Shown here: positions 28,383 to 36,825 of the stretch, in pieces
Numbering within the stretch: position 1 is the stretch's first letter
Layout of the letters: each line of letters opens with the position of its first letter
NCBI GenBank assembly: GCA_016699855.1
Contig: CP064988.1
Coordinates: forward strand, 3,314,501-3,378,500
Source: Rhodospirillales bacterium
Lineage (GTDB): Bacteria; Pseudomonadota; Alphaproteobacteria; Reyranellales; Reyranellaceae
Length of the DNA: 64,000 nucleotides
Direction of reading: 5' to 3'
The notes under the pieces: model-generated
Databases searched by the model: none
The model's input: the letters and a program-made list of their open reading frames with translations, nothing else
Told to the model about the DNA's origin: nothing
Program-made: the position numbers and the translations under genes

Positions 28383-29671
28383 CGCGCCGCCTCCCTGAGC
28401 GCTTCCCATGTCGCGCGCTTCACCCGCGGCCGGCCCTCGGCGGCGCCGGCCGCGGTCTCGGCTGCGTCGATGCGGCGCCATCCCGCGGCGTCGACCACGG
28501 CGACCGCGCGCGAGGCGAGCAGCGCGTCGAGGCCGTCCGGTCCGGCTTTCGCCGCCGCCGGCGCGGCGGAGAGATCGGCCGCGATCCGTTCCGCCACGGC
28601 CAGCGAATCGGCGCGGTTGGTCGGGATCACGCCCGACGGTCCGCGCTTGGCCCAGCCGACCGTGTAGACGCCGTCCAGGCCGCGCACGCGGCCGTCGTCC
28701 TGCGCCAGCCGGCCGCGCTCCAGCGGCAGGCCGGCCGGCGCGGCGATATCGTAGCCGATGCAGGTGACGACGAGATCGGCCGGCGCGCGGCGCCGGCGCG
28801 CGGGATCGCGCGCGTCGGCGAACTCGACCGCGCGCACGCGGCCGTCGACGCCGTGCAGCGCGACGGGCATGTCGTGGAAATGGAACGTCAGCCGCCGCGG
28901 CCGGTCGTCGGTCGCGAAGCCGCGCAGGATCTCGAGGTTCTTGCGCTTGCGCATCCGCTCCGGCGCCGGGTCGGACTCCGGCGCGTCGATTCCACCGAGC
29001 GCGTCGGCGGCGACCACGGGCGTCCAATCGCGCAACCGCCCCAGCTCCGCCAGCTCGTTGTTCGTGAAACTGGACTCGGCGGGACCGCGGCGGCCGTGGA
29101 TGCCGATATCGCGTAGCGCGGCCGCGGCGATGGCGGCGGCGGCGGTCGGCGCGATGTCGGATTTCGCCATCTCGTCGGCGGTCTTCGCCAGCACGCGGGC
29201 GACGTCGATGGCGACGTTGCCGTTGCCGATCACGGCCACCGACCGCGCGTCCGCCAGCGGCGGCGCGAGCGCGGCGAAGTCGGGATGGCCGTTGAACCAC
29301 GCGGTGAACGCGGCCGAGCCGAACACGCCCGCGAGGTCCTCGCCGGGGATCCCGAGCCGGCGGTCGCGGTGGCAGCCGATGGCGATGACCACGGCGTCGT
29401 AGAGGTCGCGCAGCTCGTCGAGCGACACGTCGCGCCCCAGCTCGACGCCGCCGAGGAAGCGGATCGAGGGCTTCGTCAGCAGCCGGTCGAACTGCCGGGC
29501 CACGCCCTTGGTGCCCTGGTGGTCGGGCGCGACCCCGAAGCGCACCAGACCGAACGGTGTCGGCAGCCGGTCGACGACGTCGACGCGGCATTCCGGCAGG
29601 GCGCGCGTCAGGCCGTCGACCGCGTAGAATCCGGAAGGGCCGGCGCCGACCACGACGATGGAGGGGCTCAT
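28379..29671 (-). CDS. Ferredoxin/adrenodoxin-type NADP+ reductase (FprA-like)
   Basis: 430-residue FAD- and NADP-binding reductase of the adrenodoxin-reductase family. The FAD loop VVGAGPSGFYAVDGL is at the N-terminus, with PFGLVRFGVAPDH (about 42-54) matching the family signature. The NADP loop is VIGNGNVAIDVAR near residue 150 and the C-terminal FAD contact is VGWAKRGPSGVIPTNR. It passes electrons between NADPH and a ferredoxin, for example to serve a cytochrome P450 or iron metabolism. No ferredoxin gene is adjacent. The last bases overlap pcp, forming a two-gene operon. Confidence 0.92.
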   Translation of the reverse strand: MSPSIVVVGAGPSGFYAVDGLTRALPECRVDVVDRLPTPFGLVRFGVAPDHQGTKGVARQFDRLLTKPSIRFLGGVELGRDVSLDELRDLYDAVVIAIGCHRDRRLGIPGEDLAGVFGSAAFTAWFNGHPDFAALAPPLADARSVAVIGNGNVAIDVARVLAKTADEMAKSDIAPTAAAAIAAAALRDIGIHGRRGPAESSFTNNELAELGRLRDWTPVVAADALGGIDAPESDPAPERMRKRKNLEILRGFATDDRPRRLTFHFHDMPVALHGVDGRVRAVEFADARDPARRRRAPADLVVTCIGYDIAAPAGLPLERGRLAQDDGRVRGLDGVYTVGWAKRGPSGVIPTNRADSLAVAERIAADLSAAPAAAKAGPDGLDALLASRAVAVVDAAGWRRIDAAETAAGAAEGRPRVKRATWEALREAAR

Positions 29672-29763
29672 GCCCCGACCATAGCGGGCGGCCCGGACGC
29701 GCGGAAGCGGCGCGACCGGCCGGTGGCGTGCTAGGGTCGTGTGGACCCATACGGAGGCCTGAC

Positions 29764-30501
29764 ATGCCGTTGCGCGGGAAGATCGTCCTCGTCACCAACG
29801 TCACGCGCTTCGCCGGCCGCGCCGCCACGCGGATGGCGCAGGCGCAAGGCGCCTCGGTCGTCGTCACCGACGAGTCCTTCGCCGAGGCCAAGGCGCGCAA
29901 GGCGTGGCAGGCGGAGTTCGCCGGCTCGACGGCGCTGGCCGAGAGCGAGCCCGGCCCGGTCGCCGCCGCCGTCATGGCGCGCCACGGCCGGATCGACGCG
30001 CTGGTGAACAACGACGCTTGGCCGGCGCAGCGCGCGCCGCTGGTCGAGGCCCGGCTCGACGACTACCGCGCCGCGTTCGAGACCATGGCGGTGCGGCCGT
30101 TCGCGCTGACGCAGTCGGTCGTGCCGCACATGCGCGCCGGCGGCCGCGGCGGCAAGGTGCTGTTCGTGTCGTCGGCCGCGCCTTTGCGCGGCATCGCCAA
30201 CTATTCGATGTACGTCTCGGCGCGCGCCGCCACCAACGGGCTGGTGTCGTCGCTGGCCAAGGAGCTGGGACGCGACGGCATCACCGTCAACGCTCTGGGC
30301 TCGAACTACGTCGAGAATCCCGACTACTTCCCGCCGGCGCTGCTGGCCGACAAGGCGGCGATGTCGAAGATGACGGCCCAGATCCCGCTCGGCCGGCTCG
30401 GCCGGCCGGAGGAGATCGCGGCCACGATCTGCTTCCTGATCTCCGACGGGGCCGGGTTCATCACGGGCCACGTGCTGCCGCACGCCGGCGGCTGGGCTTA
30501 G
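29764..30501 (+). CDS. Probable halohydrin dehalogenase (SDR-related)
   Basis: 245-residue SDR-fold protein that fails the SDR rules and instead fits the halohydrin dehalogenase fingerprint. The cofactor loop is replaced by VTNVTRFAG (residues 10-18), matching T-x4-F-x-G with T11, F16 and G18. The catalytic set is Ser137, Tyr150 and Arg154, exactly S-x12-Y-x3-R; classical SDRs have Lys where Arg154 is. Further segments resembling HheC are VTDESF, VNNDAWPAQ, RPFAL and YVSARAATN. Known family members convert vicinal halohydrins to epoxides without a nucleotide cofactor and open epoxides with azide, cyanide or nitrite. The gene is monocistronic and has a clear ATG after ACGGAGGCCTGAC. Activity is inferred from motifs. 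Confidence 0.82.
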   Translation: MPLRGKIVLVTNVTRFAGRAATRMAQAQGASVVVTDESFAEAKARKAWQAEFAGSTALAESEPGPVAAAVMARHGRIDALVNNDAWPAQRAPLVEARLDDYRAAFETMAVRPFALTQSVVPHMRAGGRGGKVLFVSSAAPLRGIANYSMYVSARAATNGLVSSLAKELGRDGITVNALGSNYVENPDYFPPALLADKAAMSKMTAQIPLGRLGRPEEIAATICFLISDGAGFITGHVLPHAGGWA

Positions 30502-30523
30502 AGCGTTCGCCGCTGGCGCGGCG

Positions 30524-32134
30524 TCACCGCGGCTCGACGGAGTCCAGCGCGCGGCGCACGTCGCGCAGGATCTTGCGGCGGGAGCGGTCGTCGGCGGCGC
30601 GGTCGAGCCGGTGCTCGAGGTCGAGCAGGATCTCGGCGAAATCGCTCTGCCAGTCCCGGCCGCGCGTCGCGGCCTCGACCTGCGGCGCGTCGAGCCGGCA
30701 GCCGCCGTCGATCATCGCCGCGCGCCAGACGCCGTCGCGCTTCTCCAAGGCGTAGCAGGAGTCGAGCCGCGGCTGGACCACGCGGTCGGCCGCGAACCCG
30801 GCGGCCTGGAGGGCCGACGACAGCCCGTCGCGCGCCGCCGGCTCGCCATGCGTCAGGAACAGCGCACCTAAGGTCGGCAAGGTCGGGCGGATCCAGTTCA
30901 CGAGATCGTCGCGGTCGCCGTGGCCCGAATAGTCGCCGATGGCGCGCACGCGGGCGCGGACCTCGACCGTCTCGCCGTGGATGCGCACCGTCGGCGCGCC
31001 GTCGCGGATCAGGCGGCCGAGCGTGCCGGCGGCCTGGTAGCCGATGAACAGCACGGTCGATTGCGGCCGCCAGAGGTGGTCCTTGAGGTGGTACTTGATG
31101 CGCCCGGCCTCGCACATGCCGGAGCCGGCGACGATGATCGCGCCCGACTTGACCCGTCCGATCGCCTTGCTCTCGTCGGGGGTGCGCGTGACAGAGACGT
31201 TGGCGGCGCCGAACGGGTCGCCGGCGCTGTCGAGATCGAGCTCGCGCTGGTGTTTGCGGAACACCTCCGTGGCGCGGTGCGCCAGCGGCGAGTCGAGGAA
31301 CACCGGCGCGTGCGGCAGGCGTCCGCGGCGCATCAGCGTCAGCAGGTCGTGAAGCAGCTCCTGCGTGCGCTCGACCGCGAAGGCGGGGATCAACACGTTG
31401 CCGCCGGCGGCCAGCGCGTCGGTGATCTCGCCGCGCAGCCGGTCGCGGCGCTGCTCCTCGTCGCGCCGTTCGCGGACGCGGTCGCCATAGGTCGACTCCA
31501 GCACGGCGAAGTCGGCCGGCGCCGGCGGGACGGGATCGCGCTGCAGGGTCTGGCCGGGCGGCCCGATGTCGCCGGAGAACGTCAGGCGCAGCGGCCCGTC
31601 CGGCGTGTCGATGGTCGTCTCGACGAAGGCGGCGCCGAGGATGTGGCCGGCGCGCCGGAACACCGCCGTCACGCCGGGCAGGGGCGAGAAGGCCTCGTCG
31701 AACGGCGTCGGCGCGAAGCGCTCGACCGCCGCCTCGGCGTCGGCCCGCGTGTAGATCGGCTCGACACGGCCGCTGCCACGGCGGTCGCGACGGCGGTTCA
31801 GACGTTCGACCTCGGCCTCCTGGATGGCGCCGGAATCGGGCAGCATCCAGCGCGACAGGTCGCAGGTGCCGGGCGTCGCGTAGGCGCGGCGGCGGAAGCC
31901 CGCGACCACCAGCTTGGGGAACAGGCCGGTGTGGTCGAGATGGGCATGCGTCAGCAGCACCGCCGCGACGCGCGACGGCGACACCGGCGGCTCGCGGTAG
32001 TTCAGCTCCTGCAGCGTCTTGGACCCCTGGAACAGGCCGCAATCGACCACGATCTCGCCTTCGGGCGTCGTCAAGCGCATGCACGAGCCCGTGACCGTGC
32101 CGGCGGCGCCGAAGAACTGCAACGTGATGGCCAT
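30524..32134 (-). CDS. MBL-fold beta-CASP RNA-processing nuclease
   Basis: 536-residue metallo-beta-lactamase/beta-CASP protein (COG1236 type, CPSF-73/Int11-like). Metal motif LTHAHLDHTGLFPKLV (motif 2) is near residue 65, and other ligands follow in RAGHILGAAFVE and LTFSGDIGPPGQ. The beta-CASP part has LESTYGDR, GGNVLIPAFAVERTQELL, IIVAGSGMCEAGRIKYHL and the final IGDYSGHGDRDDL. These enzymes cut or trim RNA with two zinc ions. A C-terminal extension after about 470 has no recognisable domain. The ATG at 32134 gives a start directly on the MBL fold. It diverges from pfkA across 82 bp. Confidence 0.9.
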   Translation of the reverse strand: MAITLQFFGAAGTVTGSCMRLTTPEGEIVVDCGLFQGSKTLQELNYREPPVSPSRVAAVLLTHAHLDHTGLFPKLVVAGFRRRAYATPGTCDLSRWMLPDSGAIQEAEVERLNRRRDRRGSGRVEPIYTRADAEAAVERFAPTPFDEAFSPLPGVTAVFRRAGHILGAAFVETTIDTPDGPLRLTFSGDIGPPGQTLQRDPVPPAPADFAVLESTYGDRVRERRDEEQRRDRLRGEITDALAAGGNVLIPAFAVERTQELLHDLLTLMRRGRLPHAPVFLDSPLAHRATEVFRKHQRELDLDSAGDPFGAANVSVTRTPDESKAIGRVKSGAIIVAGSGMCEAGRIKYHLKDHLWRPQSTVLFIGYQAAGTLGRLIRDGAPTVRIHGETVEVRARVRAIGDYSGHGDRDDLVNWIRPTLPTLGALFLTHGEPAARDGLSSALQAAGFAADRVVQPRLDSCYALEKRDGVWRAAMIDGGCRLDAPQVEAATRGRDWQSDFAEILLDLEHRLDRAADDRSRRKILRDVRRALDSVEPR

Positions 32135-32216
32135 GGCGTGTTTCGCTCCCTCGTCGCCGCCATGGTAGGTGTGGGGACGCGCGCGCTCCAGCGCCGCGTC
32201 GAAGGAGTACCGCGGC

Positions 32217-33284
32217 ATGGGCAAGCGCATCGGCCTTCTGACCAGCGGCGGCGACTGCGCCGGGCTCAACGCCGTGATCCGCGCCGTCGTGCGGCGCGCG
32301 CACCACGGCTACGACTGGAACGTCGTCGGCATCCACAAGGGCACGCACGGGCTGCTGGCGCGCCCGGTGGAGGTCGAGGAGCTGCGGCCGGAGGACGACG
32401 ACGCGGCGTTGCTGCGGCTCGGCGGCACGATCCTCGGCACCACCAACCGCGGCGATCCGTTCGCGTTCCCGATGCCGGACGGTTCCGTCAAGGACCGGTC
32501 GGCCGAGATCATCGAGGGTTTCCGCGCGCTCGACCTCGACGCGCTGATCGGCGTCGGCGGCGACGGCAGCCTCGCGATCCTCTCGAGGCTGGCGGCCCAG
32601 GGCGGCATCCCGTTCGTCGGCATCCCGAAGACCATCGACAACGACGTCGCGCGCACGGAGCGCGCGGTGGGGTTCACGACGGCGGTGGCGACGGCGACCG
32701 AGGCGCTGGACCGGCTGCAGCCGACGGCGGCGAGCCACGACCGGGTGATGGTGCTCGAGTTGATGGGCCGCGACGCGGGCCATATCGCGATCGCGGCCGG
32801 CATCGCCGGCGGCGCCGACGTGGTGCTGATCCCCGAGATCGCCTGGACGCTGGAGACCGTCGGCCGGCACGTGAAGGACATGCGCGTCGCGGGGCGCAAT
32901 TTCGCGCTGGTGGTCGTCGCCGAGGCGGCGCGGCCGGCCGGAGTCGACGCCGCCGCGGTCAAGGCGGCCGGCGGCATCGGCCATTGGCTGGCGGACCGGC
33001 TCGACGACCTGACCGGCGCCGAGACGCGCGTCACCGTGCTGGGCCACGTCCAGCGCGGCGGCACGCCGACGGCCGAGGACCGGCTGCTCGGCTCGGCGCT
33101 CGGCGTCCACGCGGTCGACCTCGTGGCGCAGGGCCGGACCGGCCGCATGGTGGCGTGGTGGAACCGCGACGTGATCGACGTACCGCTCGAGGAGGTCGTG
33201 GCGGTACCACATGTCGTCGACCCGCTCGGCCCACTGGTGCGCACCGCGCGCGGTCTGGACATCTGCCTCGGGGATGCCGGCTAG
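32217..33284 (+). CDS. pfkA: 6-phosphofructokinase
   Basis: 355-residue phosphofructokinase converting fructose 6-phosphate to fructose 1,6-bisphosphate. The start is TSGGDCAGLNAVIRAVV. The donor site reads GVGGDGSL (residues about 112-119), the Gly form associated with ATP, while the following PKTIDNDV carries Lys where E. coli PfkA has Gly; this combination marks the mixed group III PFKs that use ATP. MGRDAGHIAIAAG and VLGHVQRGGTPTAEDR bind sugar phosphate. GAAGGAGTACCGCGGC precedes the ATG. Regulation by effectors cannot be read from the sequence. Confidence 0.92.
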   Translation: MGKRIGLLTSGGDCAGLNAVIRAVVRRAHHGYDWNVVGIHKGTHGLLARPVEVEELRPEDDDAALLRLGGTILGTTNRGDPFAFPMPDGSVKDRSAEIIEGFRALDLDALIGVGGDGSLAILSRLAAQGGIPFVGIPKTIDNDVARTERAVGFTTAVATATEALDRLQPTAASHDRVMVLELMGRDAGHIAIAAGIAGGADVVLIPEIAWTLETVGRHVKDMRVAGRNFALVVVAEAARPAGVDAAAVKAAGGIGHWLADRLDDLTGAETRVTVLGHVQRGGTPTAEDRLLGSALGVHAVDLVAQGRTGRMVAWWNRDVIDVPLEEVVAVPHVVDPLGPLVRTARGLDICLGDAG

Positions 33285-33322
33285 GTCCGCGGCGTATCTT
33301 CGGCAACGGCGGAATCGGCCTC

Positions 33323-33365
33323 TTGACTCTGAGTGTTCGCTCATCTAAAAATGAGTGGACATTCA
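33323..33365 (+). promoter_or_regulatory. Sigma70-like promoter with two palindromic operator sites
   Basis: TTGACT at 33323-33328 is 17 bases from TAAAAA at 33346-33351. Two similar 14-base palindromes, TGAGTGTTCGCTCA (33330-33343) and TGAGTGGACATTCA (33352-33365), fill the spacer and the bases just after the -10 box, with centres 22 bases apart. Both fit TGARTG-NN-CRYTCA, the shape of TetR/AcrR-family operators. A repressor bound there would block the promoter. No regulator gene is adjacent. Confidence 0.6.
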
Positions 33366-33380
33366 CGAAAGGAGGGGCCG

Positions 33381-33836
33381 ATGGTGTTACCGCATTTCCG
33401 CGTCGCGGCGTTCGGCTCCGTGATCTGCGGCATGATCGCCGGCCCCGACTCGATGCGCGCCCAGAGCGTCGCGGCCCTGTCGGCCATCGGCTTCCCCATC
33501 GTGTTCGGCTCGGCCATCGACGTCTCCGACCTGCGCTCGCGACGGGGCGGCGCGGTGCGCGGCGCTGGCCGCGACGCCGCCGCCACGCTCAGCATGGTCG
33601 GCGCCTGGTCGGTCTCGGCGGTGTCGGCGGACGGCGCGGCGGCGGTGATCTCGTTGGTGGACGGCGGCGGCACGCTGCGGGCCGACGTCCGCCTGCCGGC
33701 GCGGGTCGTGCGCACCGCCAAGCTGCGCATCGGCGACAGCCTGCGCACCGTGGCGGCGGAATCCGGAATCGTGCTGCACAAGAACGGCGACGTCGTGGCC
33801 TTCGTGGCGCGCGACGAGTTCGGCCGCGCCGCGTGA
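33381..33836 (+). CDS. Hypothetical exported protein
   Basis: 151-residue protein not recognised as a known family. AAAGGAGGGG lies 6 bases before the ATG at 33381, an almost perfect ribosome binding site. The first 30 residues (VAAFGSVICGMIAGPDSMRA) resemble a weak signal peptide or single membrane anchor, and the rest is small beta-rich sequence (VISLVDGGGTLRADVRLPAR). It is controlled by a promoter overlapped by two palindromic operators, and its stop overlaps the GTG start of a DUF2145 gene. A regulated two-gene envelope operon is the best description. Confidence 0.6.
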   Translation: MVLPHFRVAAFGSVICGMIAGPDSMRAQSVAALSAIGFPIVFGSAIDVSDLRSRRGGAVRGAGRDAAATLSMVGAWSVSAVSADGAAAVISLVDGGGTLRADVRLPARVVRTAKLRIGDSLRTVAAESGIVLHKNGDVVAFVARDEFGRAA

Positions 33837-34636
33837 CGACGCGCGGGCTCCGCATCGGCCTGATCCTGGCGGCGCTCGCGGCGCCGTGGATGGCGCCGCC
33901 GGCGGCTCGGGCCGGGGAACCGGCCTGCGACCCGTCGGCCGGCCAGCGCGTCGATAAAGTCGTCGCCGCGTCGGCGGCCGCGCGGCGCCTCGAGCGCGCG
34001 TTGGAGGCCTCCGGCGCCGAGATCGCGATCATCGCCCGGGTCGGCTCCGACCTGCGCCGGCACGGCATCGTGTGGACGCACGCGGGCATCGCGTGGCGCG
34101 ACGATCCGGCGGCGCGCTGGCAGGTGACGCATCTGCTGAACGACTGCGCCGGACGGTACTCGCGCCTGTACCGCCAGGGTCTGGTGAACTTCTTCCTCGA
34201 CGATCCGCTGGTCTACGACGCGCTGGTGCTGGTGCCGGGGCCGGCGACGCGGACGGCGCTGGCGGCGCGGCTGCGATCGGGCGTGGCGCTCACGCTGCAT
34301 CAGCCGCTCTACAGCGCCATGTCGTACCCGTTCGCGACGAGCTACCAGAACTCCAACCAGTTCGTGCTGGAGAACCTCGCGCTGGCCCAGATCGGCGACA
34401 TCGGCGGCGGACGCGAGGCGGCGATCGCGCGGCTGCGCGCCACCGGATACGCGCCGCACGTCGTGCGCTTGACCGGTTTCGAGCGCATCGGCGCCGGCAT
34501 GAAGGCCAACGTCCGTTTCGACGACCATCCGCGCGACGCCGACCAGGCCAACCGCTATTCCGTCGTCACCGTCGCGTCGGTCGAGGCGTGGCTGGCGGCG
34601 ACCGGCGATCTGGCGCGCCGCGCCGAGGTGCGCTAG
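33833..34636 (+). CDS. DUF2145 family periplasmic protein
   Basis: 267-residue exported protein of the DUF2145 family, function unknown. The signal peptide runs to about residue 28 (LILAALAAPWMAPPAARA, then GEPACD). Family features are IIARVGSDLRRHGIVWTHAG near residue 65, WQVTHLLNDCAGRYSRLYRQ and the SYPFATSYQNSNQFVLENLA segment, with His and Cys residues that recall a papain-like or NlpC-like layout. GTGA overlap with the upstream gene (GTG 33833-33835, TGA 33834-33836) means the two are translated in a coupled way. Small envelope proteins of this type often sit with exported partners of similar size. Confidence 0.75.
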   Translation: MTTRGLRIGLILAALAAPWMAPPAARAGEPACDPSAGQRVDKVVAASAAARRLERALEASGAEIAIIARVGSDLRRHGIVWTHAGIAWRDDPAARWQVTHLLNDCAGRYSRLYRQGLVNFFLDDPLVYDALVLVPGPATRTALAARLRSGVALTLHQPLYSAMSYPFATSYQNSNQFVLENLALAQIGDIGGGREAAIARLRATGYAPHVVRLTGFERIGAGMKANVRFDDHPRDADQANRYSVVTVASVEAWLAATGDLARRAEVR

Positions 34637-34646
34637 CGCCGCCGCG

Positions 34647-35684
34647 TCATTCGCAGGCGTCCAGCGCCGCCGCCATCGCGGCGCGGTCGCAGCCGGCGCG
34701 CAGCAGTAGATCGAGCAGCAGGCGCGTCTTCAACGGATGCAGGCGGCCGGCGTACATCAGCCCGCCGGCGCGCAACGCCATCTCGGAGCCCGGCCCCTCG
34801 TAGGTGCGGCGCAGCAGCGGGCCGCCGCCGGCGCGCGGCGCCACGGCGACCGGCAGGCGCGCGGCCAGCGCGAACAGGCGGTCCAGCAACGGATCGGGCA
34901 CGTGGCCGCCGCCCATGGCGCCGAGCACGAGCCCGCCATGGCCCAGCGCGTCGTCGGCGCGCGCCATGGCGTCGAGCAGGCCGCCGGCCTCGCCGAGCCC
35001 GAGCCATAGCAGCGCGACCGGCGGCGTGCCGGCCTCGGCCAGGCGCGCCGGCGGGATCGACCCGATGACGGCGCGGACGGCGTCCTTCCAGGCGCGCACC
35101 GGGCGCGTCAGCGGCACGACGCGGTCCTCGACGATGGTCGCCACCGGGCCGGTCGCGGCGCTGCGGAAGGCGTCGATCCGGCTGGTCTCGGTCTTGGCGA
35201 CGTCGAAGGCGGCGTGGGCGTGGTCGAGCATCACCGCCAGCACGCCGACCTCGCGCTGCCGCGCCCACGGGGCCGCCGCGACGCGCGCCGCCGCCACGAG
35301 GTTGCCCGGCCCGTCGGCCGAGGCCAGCGACGGATTGCGCATCGCCGCCGTGACGATCACCGGTATGTCGATGTCGAGCAGCGCGTCGAGCAGGAACGCC
35401 GTCTCCTCCAGGGTGTCGGTCCCCTGGGTGACCACGACGCCGTCGGCGCCGGTCGCGGCGGCGTCGCGGATGCGCGCGGCCAGCGCGTGCACCATGTCGA
35501 TCGTGATGCTGTAGCTGCCGACGCGGGCGACGGTCTCCGCCCGGATAGTGGCGATGCCGCCCAGCGCCGGCGCCATGGCGACGAGGTCGTCGGCGCCGAG
35601 GCCATGGGTCATGCCGCCGGACGCGCCGGGGCGCGTGGCGATCGTGCCGCCGAGGGCGAGCAGCTGGAGGACGGGCTTGGGCAT
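34647..35684 (-). CDS. Asparaginase family protein
   Basis: 345-residue type I/II bacterial asparaginase-fold enzyme that hydrolyses asparagine (or a related amide) to acid and ammonia. The first catalytic Thr lies in LALGGTIATRPGA (residues about 9-21) and the second in VVTQGTDTLEETAF near residue 85, with Asp following. AMRNPSLASADGPGNL is the substrate-adjacent loop. I see no long signal peptide when the start at 35684 is used, so it is probably cytosolic. The ORF extends 20 codons upstream to 35744 but without a binding site. It is convergent with the DUF2145 gene and 84 bp downstream of mmcB. Confidence 0.85.
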   Translation of the reverse strand: MPKPVLQLLALGGTIATRPGASGGMTHGLGADDLVAMAPALGGIATIRAETVARVGSYSITIDMVHALAARIRDAAATGADGVVVTQGTDTLEETAFLLDALLDIDIPVIVTAAMRNPSLASADGPGNLVAAARVAAAPWARQREVGVLAVMLDHAHAAFDVAKTETSRIDAFRSAATGPVATIVEDRVVPLTRPVRAWKDAVRAVIGSIPPARLAEAGTPPVALLWLGLGEAGGLLDAMARADDALGHGGLVLGAMGGGHVPDPLLDRLFALAARLPVAVAPRAGGGPLLRRTYEGPGSEMALRAGGLMYAGRLHPLKTRLLLDLLLRAGCDRAAMAAALDACE

Positions 35685-35768
35685 CGGCGCGGGTTCTCCG
35701 GATCGGGCTCGCAGCGCCGTCGCATGATCTCCGGGCGCCGGCAAGGGCCGCGCCCTGACCGGCCGCTT

Positions 35769-36248
35769 TCAGAGCGCCGCGAGTCCCTGCGGGTCGACCA
35801 GCCGTTGCAGGCGCTCGGCGCCGAGCCGGGCGCAGCGGATCAGCAGCGCCTTGCGGCGCGCCGCGCCCAGCCGCGTCGTCGCGGGATCGCGCGGATCGTG
35901 CCGGACGATCTCGCCGCCGAACGCGTCGGCGACGATCACGCCGACGTCGGTCGGCAGGATGTCGAGCGGAAAGTCGGCCGCGACCGCGAAGTAGAACCGG
36001 TCGCACCACGCCAGGTAGTCGCGCCATTTCTGGTCGACGCGGAAATCCTCGATCGAGGATTTCACCTCGACGATGGCGACGTCGCCGTCCACCGCCGTCG
36101 CCAGGATGTCGGCGCGGCGGCCGTCGGCCAGCGGAACCTCAACCAAGGGTGCGGCGTTACGTGCGCGCCAGAGACGGCAGGCGCCGCGGCTCACCGCCGT
36201 CGTGACATCCGGACGCGTGGGCGCGGAAGCCTGAGGGACGTCTGTCAT
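35769..36248 (-). CDS. mmcB: MmcB family DNA repair protein
   Basis: 159-residue protein of the MmcB family (DUF1052), a restriction-endonuclease-like fold known in Caulobacter from mitomycin C-induced DNA damage response. Family features are VSRGACRLWRARNAAPLVEV, the metal and catalytic core GRRADILATAVDGDVAIVEV with KSS following, and DRFYFAVAADFPLDILP. D...E-x-K layout matches PD-(D/E)xK nucleases. The gene is followed at 84 bp by the asparaginase gene on the same strand. I looked for a GTTC-N7-GTTC SOS box upstream and did not find one. Confidence 0.88.
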   Translation of the reverse strand: MTDVPQASAPTRPDVTTAVSRGACRLWRARNAAPLVEVPLADGRRADILATAVDGDVAIVEVKSSIEDFRVDQKWRDYLAWCDRFYFAVAADFPLDILPTDVGVIVADAFGGEIVRHDPRDPATTRLGAARRKALLIRCARLGAERLQRLVDPQGLAAL

Positions 36249-36364
36249 CGCGTTCCAGGGTGTGCGGCAGTCGCGCGCTCGCCAGTGGCGGCAGTGCGTG
36301 CTATCCACGGAAGTATTGTTGAAAGTAGTAACGCTACAAGTAATTCGATGCGGGGGGCGATTCA

Positions 36365-36586
36365 ATGCGTGGCACTTCCAACAGTCGCGACACAACGGCT
36401 TGTGCGCCTCGGTCCGACGCGACCTCGGGCCGGCGTCGCGCCTTGGCGAGGCTTGGCCTCGCGGCCGCCGCCGCTTATTCGGCGCCGACATTGATAAAGC
36501 TCGATCGTCGGGCGTACGCCGCGGCGACGCCGTGCCCGCCGCCAGGCACGAACGTTGTGCGTCCCGCGAGCTGCCCGAAGATGTAG
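36365..36586 (+). CDS. Small Tat-signal/Cys-Pro peptide, copy 1
   Basis: 73-residue protein in two parts. Residues 23-50 have GRRRALARLGLAAAAAYSAP and TLIKLDRRAYA, a twin-arginine-like signal with possible cleavage after AYA. The short mature tail is rich in Pro and has two cysteines: ATPCPPPGTNV ... ASCPKM. An in-register second copy lies 240 bp downstream. The two share the 22-residue spacing before the arginines, the signal and the tail layout. CAAGTAATTCGATG upstream is also conserved, so promoter-proximal sequence was duplicated too. GGGGGG 7 bases before ATG 36365 acts as binding site. Function unknown. Confidence 0.6.
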   Translation: MRGTSNSRDTTACAPRSDATSGRRRALARLGLAAAAAYSAPTLIKLDRRAYAAATPCPPPGTNVVRPASCPKM

Positions 36587-36825
36587 GGCGGCTGGATCGA
36601 TCCAACTCGGCGGACGTCAGCGAGAAGGACGGGCGTTCCGGATCGCGCGGAATCTTCGATGGCCTCACCAGCGCTGCGTAAGCGCGGCTTCCGTGCGCAC
36701 GCCCACGGCATGTCCAACAGCGATGCCGATCCACCAGCATCGACCGGGCTCCGCTAGCCAATAATGAGGTCATGTGGTAGTGTTAGGATAATTGGCGCAA
36801 GTGATTTCGCATGGAGTTTGGTGTG
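36587..36825. other. Gap between the two small peptide genes
   Basis: 239 bases without a supported gene. The 3' end carries CAAGTGATTTCGCATG (36798-36813), a match to CAAGTAATTCGATG before copy 1, indicating that the duplication includes the 5' leader. Confidence 0.5.

Noticed and set aside
30920..34636. A 1238-codon + strand frame spanning the beta-CASP nuclease and pfkA
   Set aside because: Only its last part (from GTG 33833) is real, the DUF2145 gene; the rest is antisense or out-of-frame to recognised genes.
35769..36364. An SOS box expected upstream of mmcB
   Set aside because: I could not find GTTC-N7-GTTC in the 116 bases upstream; regulation by LexA is not claimed.
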